Assembly: GCF_004834005.1 (NCBI RefSeq)
Contig: NZ_STFF01000003.1
Span: 1-64,000 of the forward strand
Source of the DNA: Niastella caeni
GTDB taxonomy: Bacteria; Bacteroidota; Bacteroidia; Chitinophagales; Chitinophagaceae
Length of the DNA: 64,000 nt
Direction: 5' to 3'
Of this stretch, positions 26,301 through 34,669 are shown in pieces. The position numbers and the translations under genes are program-made. The number at the start of each line of letters is the position of its first letter. The first letter of the stretch is position 1. Below the pieces are notes generated by a model. That model did no database searches and was not told where the DNA came from. It was given only the letters and a program-made list of their open reading frames with translations.

Positions 26301-26356
26301 TGGGTGCGTATCCCGCAGCTAAAACTTACAATGTTGGTTTAGGTATAACTTTTTAG
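23327..26356 (+). CDS. SusC/RagA-type TonB-linked outer membrane protein
   Basis: Outer-membrane transporter of 1009 residues. It has a signal peptide (cleaved near VAFAQ), a carboxypeptidase-D-regulatory-like domain at about 24-105, then the SusC-specific [22 protein letters not shown] linker and plug domain with [18 protein letters not shown] and [29 protein letters not shown], and a 22-strand barrel ending in an aromatic residue (GLGITF). It moves oligosaccharides or peptides with the SusD-like lipoprotein encoded 121 bp downstream. It lacks the N-terminal STN signalling domain seen in the second SusC of this window, so it is probably not controlled by a FecR/sigma pair; a LacI-type palindrome precedes it. 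Confidence 0.93.
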   Translation: [1009 protein letters not shown]

Positions 26357-26374
26357 ACAAAGGTCAAGTTCATT

Positions 26375-26443
26375 AGTTATTGAGTTCGTAAGTTCTTGAG
26401 TTTGTAAGTAGTCGCGAGTTAAAAACTGAATAACTCAATAACT
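26375..26443. repeat. Inverted repeat between susC and susD
   Basis: AGTTATTGAGTT (26375-26386) and AACTCAATAACT (26432-26443) are perfect 12-bp arms, with extra copies of the AGTT..TTGAG word between them. It could lower SusC/SusD read-through or act as a processing site. Confidence 0.55.
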
Positions 26444-26477
26444 GAATACTGGCTTTAAAAAAATAAATGCTTGAAAT

Positions 26478-27947
26478 ATGAAACTTAAGATATTTTATAT
26501 ACTGCTAGCTGTCACTATAATGACAAGTTGCAAAAAACTGCTGGAAGAAGAACCCAAGGCGACTGCTACCCTGGGCGACCTGGACGCTACCACACTCGAT
26601 CAAACCGTTATTGGAGTGTATGAACCCATGACCCGCAGCCGCGGACGTTTGTGGGAATCAACTGTTGGGTTGGGATTGGAATTGATGAGCGAGTACGCCG
26701 ATGGCGGATCGAGCCAGTTGAACTGGAGCAATTACAATAACCTGATGAACCTGCCCAACAACTTTGCGCAGTCGTGGACAACCTTGTATGAAGCCATTGG
26801 CCGTGCCAATAACCTCATCGCAAACCTGAATAGAAACACTACGCTCAGCGATGCAGTGAAAAAGAAAGCGTATGGCGAAGCGTATTTCGTTCGTGGCTAT
26901 TGCTATTATTTTGCCGTGCGTGTATGGGGGAAAGTGCCTTTGCGATTGCAACCCATTGTAAATGCCAATGATGTGGCGCTGGCCTTATCGCCGGTGAACG
27001 TCATTTACGACTCCGTTATCAAGGACATGCAATTTGCCGAAACCGCGTTGCCGAATACGACATCTGCACCCGGCAGGGCCACTGCCGGCGCTGCCAAAAC
27101 GGCCCTGGCTGATATTTACTTAACATTGGGTCAATTTCAGAATGCCCGCGACAAGGCTAAAGAGGTAATGGATAATAAAGCTACATATGGGTACGACCTG
27201 GAGCCTTCGCTGGCAACCGTATACTCGCCCACGTTAGCCACTAATAAAGAAGATGTGTTCTCCCTGAAGTTCTCGCAGGTGGTTGACAAAGGCGCGTTCA
27301 TGGCTTCCTATTGGGCCGATTCAAAAGCCAAAGCAGCCGGATACTCTGTAAGCGGCAATAAATTCGGCGGTATTATTTCGCTGGCCCCATTGATCAGGGA
27401 CTGGGATGCGAATGACCTGCGAAAAAAATTCAGCACGTACAGCACCTATTTGATCAATGGTGTGGTAACGGCGGCTGAAGTAGAAAAAGATATTTACGAA
27501 TTGCGGATGGGTAAATACAAAGATCCCGATGCGCCGATCGATACCGGAAATGGCAACGACTTTTATTTATATCGTTTTGCCGATGTGCTGTTGATCTTTG
27601 CAGAAGCGGAGAATAAAGTAAACGGACCAACTGCAGCAGCGTATAATGCCATCAACCAGGTACGCCGCCGGGCTTATGGCGTTCCAACCAATACACCCAA
27701 TGCCACAGCCGACCTGACCGCAGGATTAAGCCAGACTGCTTTTGACGATATGGTATTCCGTGAAAGAGGTTATGAATTTATTGGCGAAGACAAACGCTGG
27801 TTCGATATGGTGCGCACCAACCGGGTGGCGCAAATGATCAACGGTGTAAATTCAGTAATAAAATTCCCAAATCGTAAACCAGTGCCAACTAAACTGGTAT
27901 TTGGCTTACCTGATGTGGAATTGCAGAATAATCCTTTGGCCAAATAA
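26478..27947 (+). CDS. SusD/RagB-type nutrient-binding outer membrane lipoprotein
   Basis: Surface lipoprotein of 489 residues. Signal peptide with lipobox MTSCKKLLEEEP (Cys about residue 18). SusD features: an N-terminal helical TPR-like scaffold with AYGEAYFVRGYCYYFAVRVWGKVPL near residue 140, GRATAGAAKTALADIYL near residue 195, and the C-terminal RyxF-type segment FRERGYEFIGEDKRWFDMVRTNR near residue 435. It captures the substrate for the SusC protein encoded upstream. Confidence 0.93.
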   Translation: MKLKIFYILLAVTIMTSCKKLLEEEPKATATLGDLDATTLDQTVIGVYEPMTRSRGRLWESTVGLGLELMSEYADGGSSQLNWSNYNNLMNLPNNFAQSWTTLYEAIGRANNLIANLNRNTTLSDAVKKKAYGEAYFVRGYCYYFAVRVWGKVPLRLQPIVNANDVALALSPVNVIYDSVIKDMQFAETALPNTTSAPGRATAGAAKTALADIYLTLGQFQNARDKAKEVMDNKATYGYDLEPSLATVYSPTLATNKEDVFSLKFSQVVDKGAFMASYWADSKAKAAGYSVSGNKFGGIISLAPLIRDWDANDLRKKFSTYSTYLINGVVTAAEVEKDIYELRMGKYKDPDAPIDTGNGNDFYLYRFADVLLIFAEAENKVNGPTAAAYNAINQVRRRAYGVPTNTPNATADLTAGLSQTAFDDMVFRERGYEFIGEDKRWFDMVRTNRVAQMINGVNSVIKFPNRKPVPTKLVFGLPDVELQNNPLAK

Positions 27948-27994
27948 GTAAGATCTTATTGAAAATGTAACCTGTGTGATTATAAGATTGTGAA

Positions 27995-28094
27995 ATAGCG
28001 AGTAGTAAGTAGCGAGTAGCGAGTAGGAAATGTAAATAATAATTTTGAGCTATGAATATACAGCCCTACTAGCCACTTACTACTTGCTACTAGC
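27995..28094. terminator. Inverted AGCGAGTAG-word repeat between convergent genes
   Basis: AGCGAGTAGTAAGTAGCGAG at 27997-28016 with further copies to 28026, mirrored by CCTACTAGCCACTTACTACT from 28065 to about 28084 with the rest to 28094. Located between the convergent SusD and pirin-like genes, so it probably serves as a bidirectional terminator. Same family as at 12262, 36166 and 47919. Confidence 0.55.
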
Positions 28095-28095
28095 T

Positions 28096-28791
28096 TTATA
28101 GCGGAACTTCCATTACCAGAATGATCGCATCATTCGAAAGCGCCTCCATTTCTATTTCGTCCGCTTCCCACAAGGCAAGGCCATCACGGGCATGAAGCAA
28201 ACGGTATTGTACTTCAAAGGCGCCTTCAATAACAAATACAAAAACACCGTTATCGGGGTTGCTCAGTTTATAAATAGCTTCTTCGCGCCCTGCAAATTTT
28301 CCAATCGAATAGTTGAATTGTGTATCAGTGGCTGGTATGGGAACCAGTTGATTCTTATTATTAATGATATCGAAAGGAATTGCCTGCGGAATATTACCAG
28401 GTTCACCCGAAGATCTGTAAAACCAGATCTGCAAAAAATTGACCAGTTCAGACTCGTAGGGATTTGATATTTGTATAACAGAATCCTTTGGCGTTGCATA
28501 CACCTGGCATTCACCGGCCTCGATAACTGTTGAATTACCGTGGTTATCAGAATATGCAATAGCACCAACTAACGGAACCAACAACACTTCAGAATCAGCT
28601 TCTACGGTCATTGAGATCTTTTGACCACCGGCCAGGGTATCATCATTCAGAACGTATAAAGGGCCAAAAGGGGTTTTATGTTCATTGCGGAATTGCCCAA
28701 AATTGAACATGTTGTAACTCCTGAACCACTCTATTTCGTTGTGGCCGCGTTCATCAGCCAGGAATATCTTTCCCTTATTCTGTTGTATCAT
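28096..28791 (-). CDS. Pirin-like (bicupin) protein
   Basis: Cytoplasmic protein of 231 residues with the pirin/YhaK bicupin pattern: KIFLADERGHNEIEWFRSYNMFNFGQF, then EHKTPFGPLYVLNDDTLAGG near residue 40 and a second weaker cupin in the C-terminal half (GVFVFVIEGAFEVQYRLL). The canonical pirin metal set (three His and one Glu) is not complete in this sequence, so a quercetinase-type activity should not be assumed. Single gene; converges on the SusD gene across a word-repeat hairpin. Confidence 0.75.
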   Translation of the reverse strand: MIQQNKGKIFLADERGHNEIEWFRSYNMFNFGQFRNEHKTPFGPLYVLNDDTLAGGQKISMTVEADSEVLLVPLVGAIAYSDNHGNSTVIEAGECQVYATPKDSVIQISNPYESELVNFLQIWFYRSSGEPGNIPQAIPFDIINNKNQLVPIPATDTQFNYSIGKFAGREEAIYKLSNPDNGVFVFVIEGAFEVQYRLLHARDGLALWEADEIEMEALSNDAIILVMEVPL

Positions 28792-28851
28792 ATAGCTCCG
28801 GTTTTTAATGAATAAATGCTCACAAAAGGGTTGCGGCTGTTTTTTTTACCA

Positions 28852-29604
28852 CTAGGCAGATACGTTAATCGTATGCGTGAGTGTATATCCGCCCGACAAA
28901 CTTCCGCTAACTACTGCAGTTTCAAGTGCTGCCGTATCATCACTAAATACATTATCCGATGCGTTATATGTATAGCCCGACATTCCTTTTGTATAACCAT
29001 AGGAAGAACCTGTGGTATTTACCAATGTAACGGCGCTGCTGCTGCCTTCAGGGAAAGCTATTTGCGTAACCAGCAAAGAAGTGCCTGATGAATTATATAC
29101 GTGCACATGAATGTGTGTGGCGCGGCTTGTATACCAACCGGGGAAAATAGAGGTAAAAGTTACCAATCCGTTTGAATCAGTGACCTGCCTTCCTCTCAAA
29201 AAGTGATTGCTAGTATAGTCTACCGTTTGCATGCTGGTTCCGCCATATTCGCTATAATACCCATCTTTATCACAATGCCAGATGTCGACCAGGGCGCCTG
29301 ACAATGCTGCGCAACTGCTATTCTTATTCTTTATATAAATTTTGATGGTGAACGCTACGCCGGTTCTGTCGCCAACAATATTCGATCTTACTAAAGAACC
29401 GGGCGTTTTGGTTGGGAAAGGCCCTTCGGTTTCTGTAGGTGATACAGTACAGGTAGTTGAACTGTTACCGCCGGTAGTGGTTGTACCGGAAGTATCGGTA
29501 GTATCAGAACCTGAGGTGTCTTTTTTGCAGGCATTGGCCAAAGGCGCAATCGCGGCAAGCCCTAAGGCAGCTAATCCGTTTTTCAAAAAAAGTTTTCTTT
29601 CCAT
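28852..29604 (-). CDS. Intradiol ring-cleavage dioxygenase-like lipoprotein
   Basis: Exported protein of 250 residues. Its N-terminus (LGLAAIAPLANACKKD) is a lipoprotein signal with Cys26, followed by a Ser/Thr/Gly-rich linker of about 25 residues. The core shows the protocatechuate 3,4-dioxygenase fold: TETEGPFPT, DIWHCDKDGYYSEYGG, FLRGRQVTDSNGLVTFTSIFPGWYTSRATHIHVHVY. Of the family's Fe(III) ligands (2 Tyr, 2 His), one Tyr in DGYYSEY, the Tyr in GWY and the histidines in THIHVHV are visible. Extracytoplasmic members of this family are common in Bacteroidota; their aromatic substrate is unknown. Confidence 0.82.
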   Translation of the reverse strand: MERKLFLKNGLAALGLAAIAPLANACKKDTSGSDTTDTSGTTTTGGNSSTTCTVSPTETEGPFPTKTPGSLVRSNIVGDRTGVAFTIKIYIKNKNSSCAALSGALVDIWHCDKDGYYSEYGGTSMQTVDYTSNHFLRGRQVTDSNGLVTFTSIFPGWYTSRATHIHVHVYNSSGTSLLVTQIAFPEGSSSAVTLVNTTGSSYGYTKGMSGYTYNASDNVFSDDTAALETAVVSGSLSGGYTLTHTINVSA

Positions 29605-29774
29605 AATAATTGATTTAGTTGATGCAGCCCTTCGGCAGGCAGGGCTCGTTTATGAATGTCTGACCGAATTTCTCTGTAAAGTTTAAACGATAATCCCGCC
29701 AGAATGGCTGTTCCTCGGTGAAAATGGAAATTGTGTCGATGAATTAGGGTAGCCGGTCGTATCTTCGCCCCGCC

Positions 29775-30629
29775 ATGTCGCTGTTTATTGCATCGCTGAA
29801 TTCAGGAAGTAATGGGAACTGCTATTATGTGGGGAATAACCACGAAGCCATCCTGGTGGATGCAGGTATTTCGTGCCGGGAAACGGAACGACGCATGAGC
29901 CGGCTGGGTTTGTCGATGCAAACGGTAAAAGCCATTTTTGTCTCACACGAACACAGCGACCACATCAACGGCATACCGGTATTGGCAAAAAAGTATCAGT
30001 TGCCTGTATATATAACCGATTCCACGCTGTATCACGGTCGTTTAACCATACAGAAGGAGCAGGTATTTGGGTTCAAACCATATGAACCCGTGCGCATTGG
30101 CAACCTGGCCATTCAGGCCTTTCCCAAAAAACACGATGCCGCCGAACCGCATAGTTTTATCGTGAACGGCAACAATGTGAACATCGGCATCTTCACCGAT
30201 ATCGGATCGCCTTGCGATCATGTTCTCCTGCATTTCAAGCAATGCCATGCTGCTTTTCTGGAAGCCAATTATGATGAAGAGATGTTGGAAAAAGGCAGCT
30301 ACCCACGGCATTTAAAGAACCGCATTCGCGGTGGTCACGGACATCTTTCCAACAAACAGGCGCTGGAAGTATTTACCAAACACAAGCCGGCGCATATGAG
30401 CCACCTGTTTCTTTCTCACCTGTCAAAAGACAATAACTCGCCGCAACTGGTGCAGCAAATGTTCAATGAGCATGCAGGCCATACGCAGATCATTGTAGCT
30501 TCCCGTTTCGAAGAAACCGCCGTTTACCAGGTACATGCCACCGAAAATACAGCACCGGTTACGCTCCCGAAAAAAGAAGATCCTTTCTTACGAACAAATC
30601 CAGTGTACACACAATTGCGTCTATGGTAA
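29775..30629 (+). CDS. MBL-fold metallo-hydrolase, YycJ/WalJ type
   Basis: Cytoplasmic metallo-beta-lactamase-fold protein of 284 residues. N-terminal LNSGSNGNCYYVG and DAGISCRETERRM are typical of the YycJ/WalJ group of nucleases; the metal-binding HEHSDHINGI is at about residues 60-69, a further His in KKHDAAEPHSF and Asp in FTDIG. The last 30 residues, after the conserved core, are not recognised. Single gene with a hairpin terminator 75 bp downstream; possible role in DNA processing or repair (family knowledge). Confidence 0.85.
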   Translation: MSLFIASLNSGSNGNCYYVGNNHEAILVDAGISCRETERRMSRLGLSMQTVKAIFVSHEHSDHINGIPVLAKKYQLPVYITDSTLYHGRLTIQKEQVFGFKPYEPVRIGNLAIQAFPKKHDAAEPHSFIVNGNNVNIGIFTDIGSPCDHVLLHFKQCHAAFLEANYDEEMLEKGSYPRHLKNRIRGGHGHLSNKQALEVFTKHKPAHMSHLFLSHLSKDNNSPQLVQQMFNEHAGHTQIIVASRFEETAVYQVHATENTAPVTLPKKEDPFLRTNPVYTQLRLW

Positions 30630-30704
30630 GAAGCTGGAATAAGGAAATGAAAAATGAAGAGCAGAGAAATGAGAAAGGAAGAATATTGAATGTAAAGCTT
30701 AGTT

Positions 30705-30748
30705 AAAGGAGCATGTATCCTCCTGGCGTGGCGGATCATGCTCCTTTT
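30705..30748. terminator. Bidirectional hairpin terminator
   Basis: AAAGGAGCATG and CATGCTCCTTT form a perfect 11-bp stem, extended inward by ATCC/GGAT, followed by TTTTT. It lies between the convergent YycJ-like gene (+) and the fibre-like gene (-). Confidence 0.85.
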
Positions 30749-30757
30749 TGGAAATCG

Positions 30758-31849
30758 TTATTTTTTCTTCTTTAATTGCTTAACCTCTTGTTGAAGCGCT
30801 TCTAATTTTTTGTTTTGTTCAATCACGTATAAAGTCAGCTCTTCAATCTTTTTTAATAAGGTAGCCTGGTTGTCACCAAGATTGAGTCCATCTGTTTCTA
30901 CTTCTTTTGCAGAAGGCACATCGGGTAAATGGTGATGTTGTTGAATATACTTTTCAACATCAGATAAAGAACGCAACTGGTAACCGGCATCAAAAACGTA
31001 ATCGGCCCAGCCTGCTTGGGTCACTTTTACTTTTTTGGAATAGATCTCACCGTTAACAGCCAGTTTAGCTTGCGGATTAGTGGTGCCGATCCCTACATTA
31101 CCATCATCTCTGATTGTGAACATATTTTCAGCGCTGCTATTTTGAATTTTTACTGAATAAGTTGAAGACGTAGCGCCCGAACCTTTAACATTTAACATAG
31201 CGCCCAGACTGGTGTTGCTTGCAGATGAAGCGATGGTAAACCCATACCCGGCATTGGCATGCGCATGTAAGCCGCCACCGGCAACCAATCCAAACCCAAC
31301 ACCATTGGAAGCCCAGATCATACTACTATAACCGTTGATCTGGTTAGTGTATTTAATGCCGCCGTCTCCTGCCGAAGCGGGAAGAATATGCAATGTGGCA
31401 GCGGGACTTACAGTTCCAATGCCAATACTACCATCATCCCTGATGGTGAACAGGTCTGCCGCGTTGCTGTTTTGAACCCTTACTGTATAAGATGAAGCCG
31501 TAGCACCTGAACCCTTAACGTTTAACATTCCGCCAAGGCTTGTATTGTTTGATGACGTACCAATGGTGAACCCATAGCCGGCATTGGCATGCGCATGTAA
31601 ACCGCCACCCGAAACCAGTCCAAACCCAACACCATTGGAAGCCCAGATCATACTACTATAACCGTTGATCTGGTTAGTATATTTAATGCCGCCGTCTCCT
31701 GCCGAAGCGGGAAGAATATGCAATGTGGCAGCCGGAGAAGTTGTTCCAATACCTACATTACCGCTGGTGGGGAAGGTATTGGTTTGCGCAAAGATGTGAA
31801 CGAAAGAGAATCCCAACAAAGGAATAATGCATAAAAAACGCTTTCTCAT
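30758..31849 (-). CDS. Tail-fibre-like surface protein with internal duplication
   Basis: Exported protein of 363 residues with signal peptide MRKRFLCIIPLLGFSFVHIFAQ. It has three copies of the NVGIGTTSPAATL type motif that opens many Bacteroidota fibre-like proteins, and two near-identical 110-residue units (LHILPASAGDGGIKYTNQIN... to ...FTIRDDG). The tail has the peptidase_S74/fibre-type sequence RSLSDVEKYIQQHHHLPDVPSAKEV followed by a C-terminal coiled coil (LLKKIEELTLYVIEQNKKLEALQQEVKQLKKKK). Likely a trimeric surface or secreted fibre. Confidence 0.8.
   Translation of the reverse strand: MRKRFLCIIPLLGFSFVHIFAQTNTFPTSGNVGIGTTSPAATLHILPASAGDGGIKYTNQINGYSSMIWASNGVGFGLVSGGGLHAHANAGYGFTIGTSSNNTSLGGMLNVKGSGATASSYTVRVQNSNAADLFTIRDDGSIGIGTVSPAATLHILPASAGDGGIKYTNQINGYSSMIWASNGVGFGLVAGGGLHAHANAGYGFTIASSASNTSLGAMLNVKGSGATSSTYSVKIQNSSAENMFTIRDDGNVGIGTTNPQAKLAVNGEIYSKKVKVTQAGWADYVFDAGYQLRSLSDVEKYIQQHHHLPDVPSAKEVETDGLNLGDNQATLLKKIEELTLYVIEQNKKLEALQQEVKQLKKKK
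31084..31743. repeat. 330-bp tandem duplication inside the fibre-like gene
   Basis: Two direct copies (about 31084-31413 and 31414-31743) offset by 330 bp, that is 110 codons. The segments around 31290-31395 and 31620-31725 are almost identical in DNA, with differences concentrated at both ends of the unit, which suggests a recent duplication or ongoing gene conversion. Confidence 0.8.
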
Positions 31850-32374
31850 ATTTGTGTTTTGGTATTTAAGGGTTACACACGAATGTATGATTACCCGGGT
31901 ATATTAAATATACTCATTCGTCTTTTTTGATAAGTGTGTAGTTTTAGCCAATAGACGTGTAGAAAATGGAGAAAATCGTGCAGGTGAATTCCTTGAAAAA
32001 TTGTCGTTTTTGTCGGTGGTGAAAAAAAGCGCCTCCTTCATAAGCCGGTGGCATTGTCATAATTCGCAGAAATATTCTTTGTGGATGTACTTTTTGACGT
32101 AAAAAAGGGAAGATTTCTTTTTACCTGGTAAAATTTAATGTTCGCAGGGTGAATACCAAAAAATCAGCTGGCATGTCAGCAATGCTGAATTTTCACCCCA
32201 AAAGAGCATAATTTCTAAAGAAGGATCAGTTTTTATCGCAATAATGAGCTAATAAGGCGGAAAATAAACATAACTAATTTTTACTTATATAATATCCTGA
32301 ATGTTATATTGTTAATGAAATTATAAAACTATAATAGCTGTCCAGGCGTTATAAGTGTAAAGACTAACAATCCT
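31850..32374. other. Long divergent intergenic region
   Basis: About 525 bp without a supported gene between the fibre-like gene and the HYC_CC_PP-like gene. AT-rich near 32270-32335. No clear inverted repeat, tRNA or ORF is seen on either strand; it must hold the fibre-gene promoter. Confidence 0.5.
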
Positions 32375-32382
32375 TAGTTTTG
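32375..32382 (+). promoter_or_regulatory. Bacteroidota-type -7 promoter element (candidate)
   Basis: TAGTTTTG fits the Bacteroidota -7 consensus TAnnTTTG and ends 13 bp before the start codon at 32396. No matching -33 TTTG is evident at the expected spacing, so this is a weak call. Confidence 0.35.
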
Positions 32383-32395
32383 CGCGAGCAATCCG

Positions 32396-32773
32396 ATGAA
32401 AAAGTTTTTGGTGACCATATTAGCCCTCGTTTATCTGACAAGTACCTTTGGTGCTACGTTGCGGCTGGATTGTTGCCCGGAAAAACTGGTTAGCATTGGT
32501 CTGGGTATCTCAACCCGGGATAACCAATGGGGAGAGGACAATAAAGGCAATTGCAAAGACGATCACAAGCAAACGAAACTGGGACATGAACAGAAGCGAA
32601 GCGATGCCAAGATCAGGGTTGCGAAAATTGTTCCGGCATCCATAAGCACTGATTTTCCTGAATATTCATTTCAGGCCGTATCTACATTAACAGAAGCGTA
32701 CCCTGTTAATAATGCGCCTCCACAACAGGCGAATATTGCACTATTTATTCTTCATTGCGTTCACCGGCTGTAA
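32396..32773 (+). CDS. HYC_CC_PP-like small exported protein, degenerate
   Basis: 125-residue protein with signal peptide MKKFLVTILALVYLTSTFGATL. The overall layout fits the HYC_CC_PP family: signal, a Cys cluster, a KDDHKQ-type charged block, and a C-terminal PP...FILHCVHRL. The eponymous HYC is replaced by LDCC (residues about 24-27) and the second Cys pair is reduced to a single NCKDDHKQ cysteine. HYC_CC_PP proteins often lie near heavy-metal transport genes; none is adjacent here. Function unknown. Confidence 0.6.
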   Translation: MKKFLVTILALVYLTSTFGATLRLDCCPEKLVSIGLGISTRDNQWGEDNKGNCKDDHKQTKLGHEQKRSDAKIRVAKIVPASISTDFPEYSFQAVSTLTEAYPVNNAPPQQANIALFILHCVHRL

Positions 32774-32920
32774 TCGTCTCTCCTACCCCCATGATTTCTT
32801 TTGGGGTCTGATTTGCCAATACTTTACAATTATTACTGAACACTATTCATTAAAGGGATAGCCATAGACCTATTCCTACGGCTTTAACTTATAGCACATA
32901 AACATTTAAAATATAAGATC

Positions 32921-33493
32921 ATGAGAACGATTTTTATGGCATTATCATTTGTGGTATCCGGAATGGCGTTAAATGCCCAGAGCGGTGTATATCTTACTCA
33001 GACAGATTTTGAGAACAACAGACTTACTTATGCCACAAATGCAGTATCAGACGAAACTAAAATACGGTTCAATGAATTTATTGAAAAGCCATTTATAATT
33101 GTAAAGCACAATGGAGAAAAGATCCACCTTTTCAAGGATGAGATCTATGCCTATAAGAATAAGAACAACATTGTACGCACCTGGAACTTTACGCCTTACT
33201 ATTTTTTAGAGAAAGGACATGTATGGATCTATTATAAAGATGTGTACACATCCCAACCCAAGGGAACACAACGGGTACGGAAGTATTTTTATTCAACACA
33301 CGGCAAGGGTGAAATATTACCATTGACTGTACATAACCTGAAGAGATCATTTCCGAACAATAACCTGTTCCATCTTCATCTGGATGCGCAGTTCCGCAGC
33401 GATGCAGAACTGGCCCATTACGACAATTTCGCCAATATGCGCAAGGTGAATTATCTGTTAGAGAAAACCACCACTGCGCTAACAAAGAAATAG
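32921..33493 (+). CDS. Secreted protein of unknown function
   Basis: 190-residue exported protein with signal peptide MRTIFMALSFVVSGMALNAQS. The mature part begins GVYLTQTDFENNRLTY and is rich in aromatic and basic residues (KNKNNIVRTWNFTPYYFLEKGHVWIYYKD). No lipobox, transmembrane segment or catalytic motif is seen, and I do not recognise the family. It has its own rho-independent terminator 45 bp downstream, so it is a single-gene unit. Confidence 0.65.
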   Translation: MRTIFMALSFVVSGMALNAQSGVYLTQTDFENNRLTYATNAVSDETKIRFNEFIEKPFIIVKHNGEKIHLFKDEIYAYKNKNNIVRTWNFTPYYFLEKGHVWIYYKDVYTSQPKGTQRVRKYFYSTHGKGEILPLTVHNLKRSFPNNNLFHLHLDAQFRSDAELAHYDNFANMRKVNYLLEKTTTALTKK

Positions 33494-33537
33494 ATGAAAA
33501 ACCGAGGATAGATTGTGTGCATTTTATTAGTGCAACG

Positions 33538-33571
33538 AAAAAAGCCCGCAGCGAGAGTTGTGGGCTTTTTT
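33538..33571 (+). terminator. Rho-independent terminator
   Basis: AAAAAAGCCCGCA and TGTGGGCTTTTTT pair fully (one G-T) around an eight-base loop, with the T-tract built into the stem. It ends the unit of the secreted protein at 32921-33493. The remaining gap to 33795 holds only a doubtful ORF at 33594-33760. Confidence 0.9.
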
Positions 33572-33795
33572 AATTTTGCTCAACATAAAACAATGGTCCC
33601 GATTCAGGCAAGCAATGATTCATTGCAGGCTACTTCTGTGCATTTCAACTCAGCAATGATCCGGCACACGTTTAGCAACCGATTTTATAAGAAATACCCA
33701 ACAAAAACAGCCAAAGAGCGTAGCTCCCTGGCCGTTTTAACTTATAGAAGAACCAACTAATTAACTTTTAGCCCTATCAACAGATCAATGCTTGT

Positions 33796-34398
33796 TCATT
33801 TTGGAAAATTCGGGTCTGCTTTCACCTCTATGATCTGCTGCGTATGCCTGTTACTGTGGGCGGCAATGAACAAGATCATCTGATAACTGTCTACCATGCC
33901 AAAAGGCAAGGCAGTTACATGGTTGCGCAGGTCTGCTTCGGTAGATTTTACGTAGTCAATCAACTTGTCCCGGTTCTTTTTAAATGATTCCAGCGCTTCG
34001 TCGGTATCCTTAAAGGGTATGTTTTCCGGCATCAGTTTTTCCATGGTCTTTATTTTCATACTGCGGTCTTCGACCTTTTGCACCAACTGTTCATCAGTTA
34101 CTTTGATCTCACTGCGCTTATCCGGATTGGCCGTGGCCTTTATAGCGCTTTCCGTCATTTGCCAAAGCGCTTCTTCACTCTTGGCAATATGCTTCACGCA
34201 TTCTTCAATGCTCCATCGATCCGGCGCCGGCTTAAATTTTAGCTGGGCTTCCGTTAATCCTTTTACCTGATCTTTTACTCCCTTCTCCGTTTCCTTTAAT
34301 AATTTGGCCGCATAGCTTCTTTCTTTTTTTGAAATAGGATCAACAGCCAGGAAGGAAAGCATCAATACTGCTGATGCCATCAGAAAAACTTTTTTCAT
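33796..34398 (-). CDS. DinB family protein, exported
   Basis: Protein of 200 residues from MKKVFLMASAVLMLSFLAVDP (start 34398 preferred over 34422, because it gives a signal peptide). Four-helix DinB-type fold: RWSIEECVKHIAKSEEALW carries the first metal His (about residue 67), and the C-terminal FIAAHSNRHTQQIIEV gives the two further His. DinB-like proteins are metal-binding and act as thiol-dependent transferases or damage-response proteins. A signal peptide is unusual for DinB but common for such proteins in this phylum. Confidence 0.8.
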   Translation of the reverse strand: MKKVFLMASAVLMLSFLAVDPISKKERSYAAKLLKETEKGVKDQVKGLTEAQLKFKPAPDRWSIEECVKHIAKSEEALWQMTESAIKATANPDKRSEIKVTDEQLVQKVEDRSMKIKTMEKLMPENIPFKDTDEALESFKKNRDKLIDYVKSTEADLRNHVTALPFGMVDSYQMILFIAAHSNRHTQQIIEVKADPNFPK

Positions 34399-34669
34399 AT
34401 GCAATGCTTTAATGGTGAACAAAACAGGGTACTGTTTCTATAGAGCGGGACACCGTGAAGAAGCTGCTAAATTAAGAATATTTTTAATAAGTAAACAGAT
34501 GATTAAAACCCATCAAAACAATCCCTGCCTCACTTATCCAATATTAACTAATACATATCGGCAATTAGCTTGTTAGCACAAACGAAACGGTTCTTATTGT
34601 CAATGAAAATAAAATGTAGTAGTATTTACACATTTTCAATTGTGTGCATTTTTACATTAACTAAATATT

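Noticed and set aside
33515..33760. 81-codon ORF on + after the unknown secreted protein
   Set aside because: It overlaps a strong rho-independent terminator and has no family resemblance; a shorter version from 33594 is equally unsupported.
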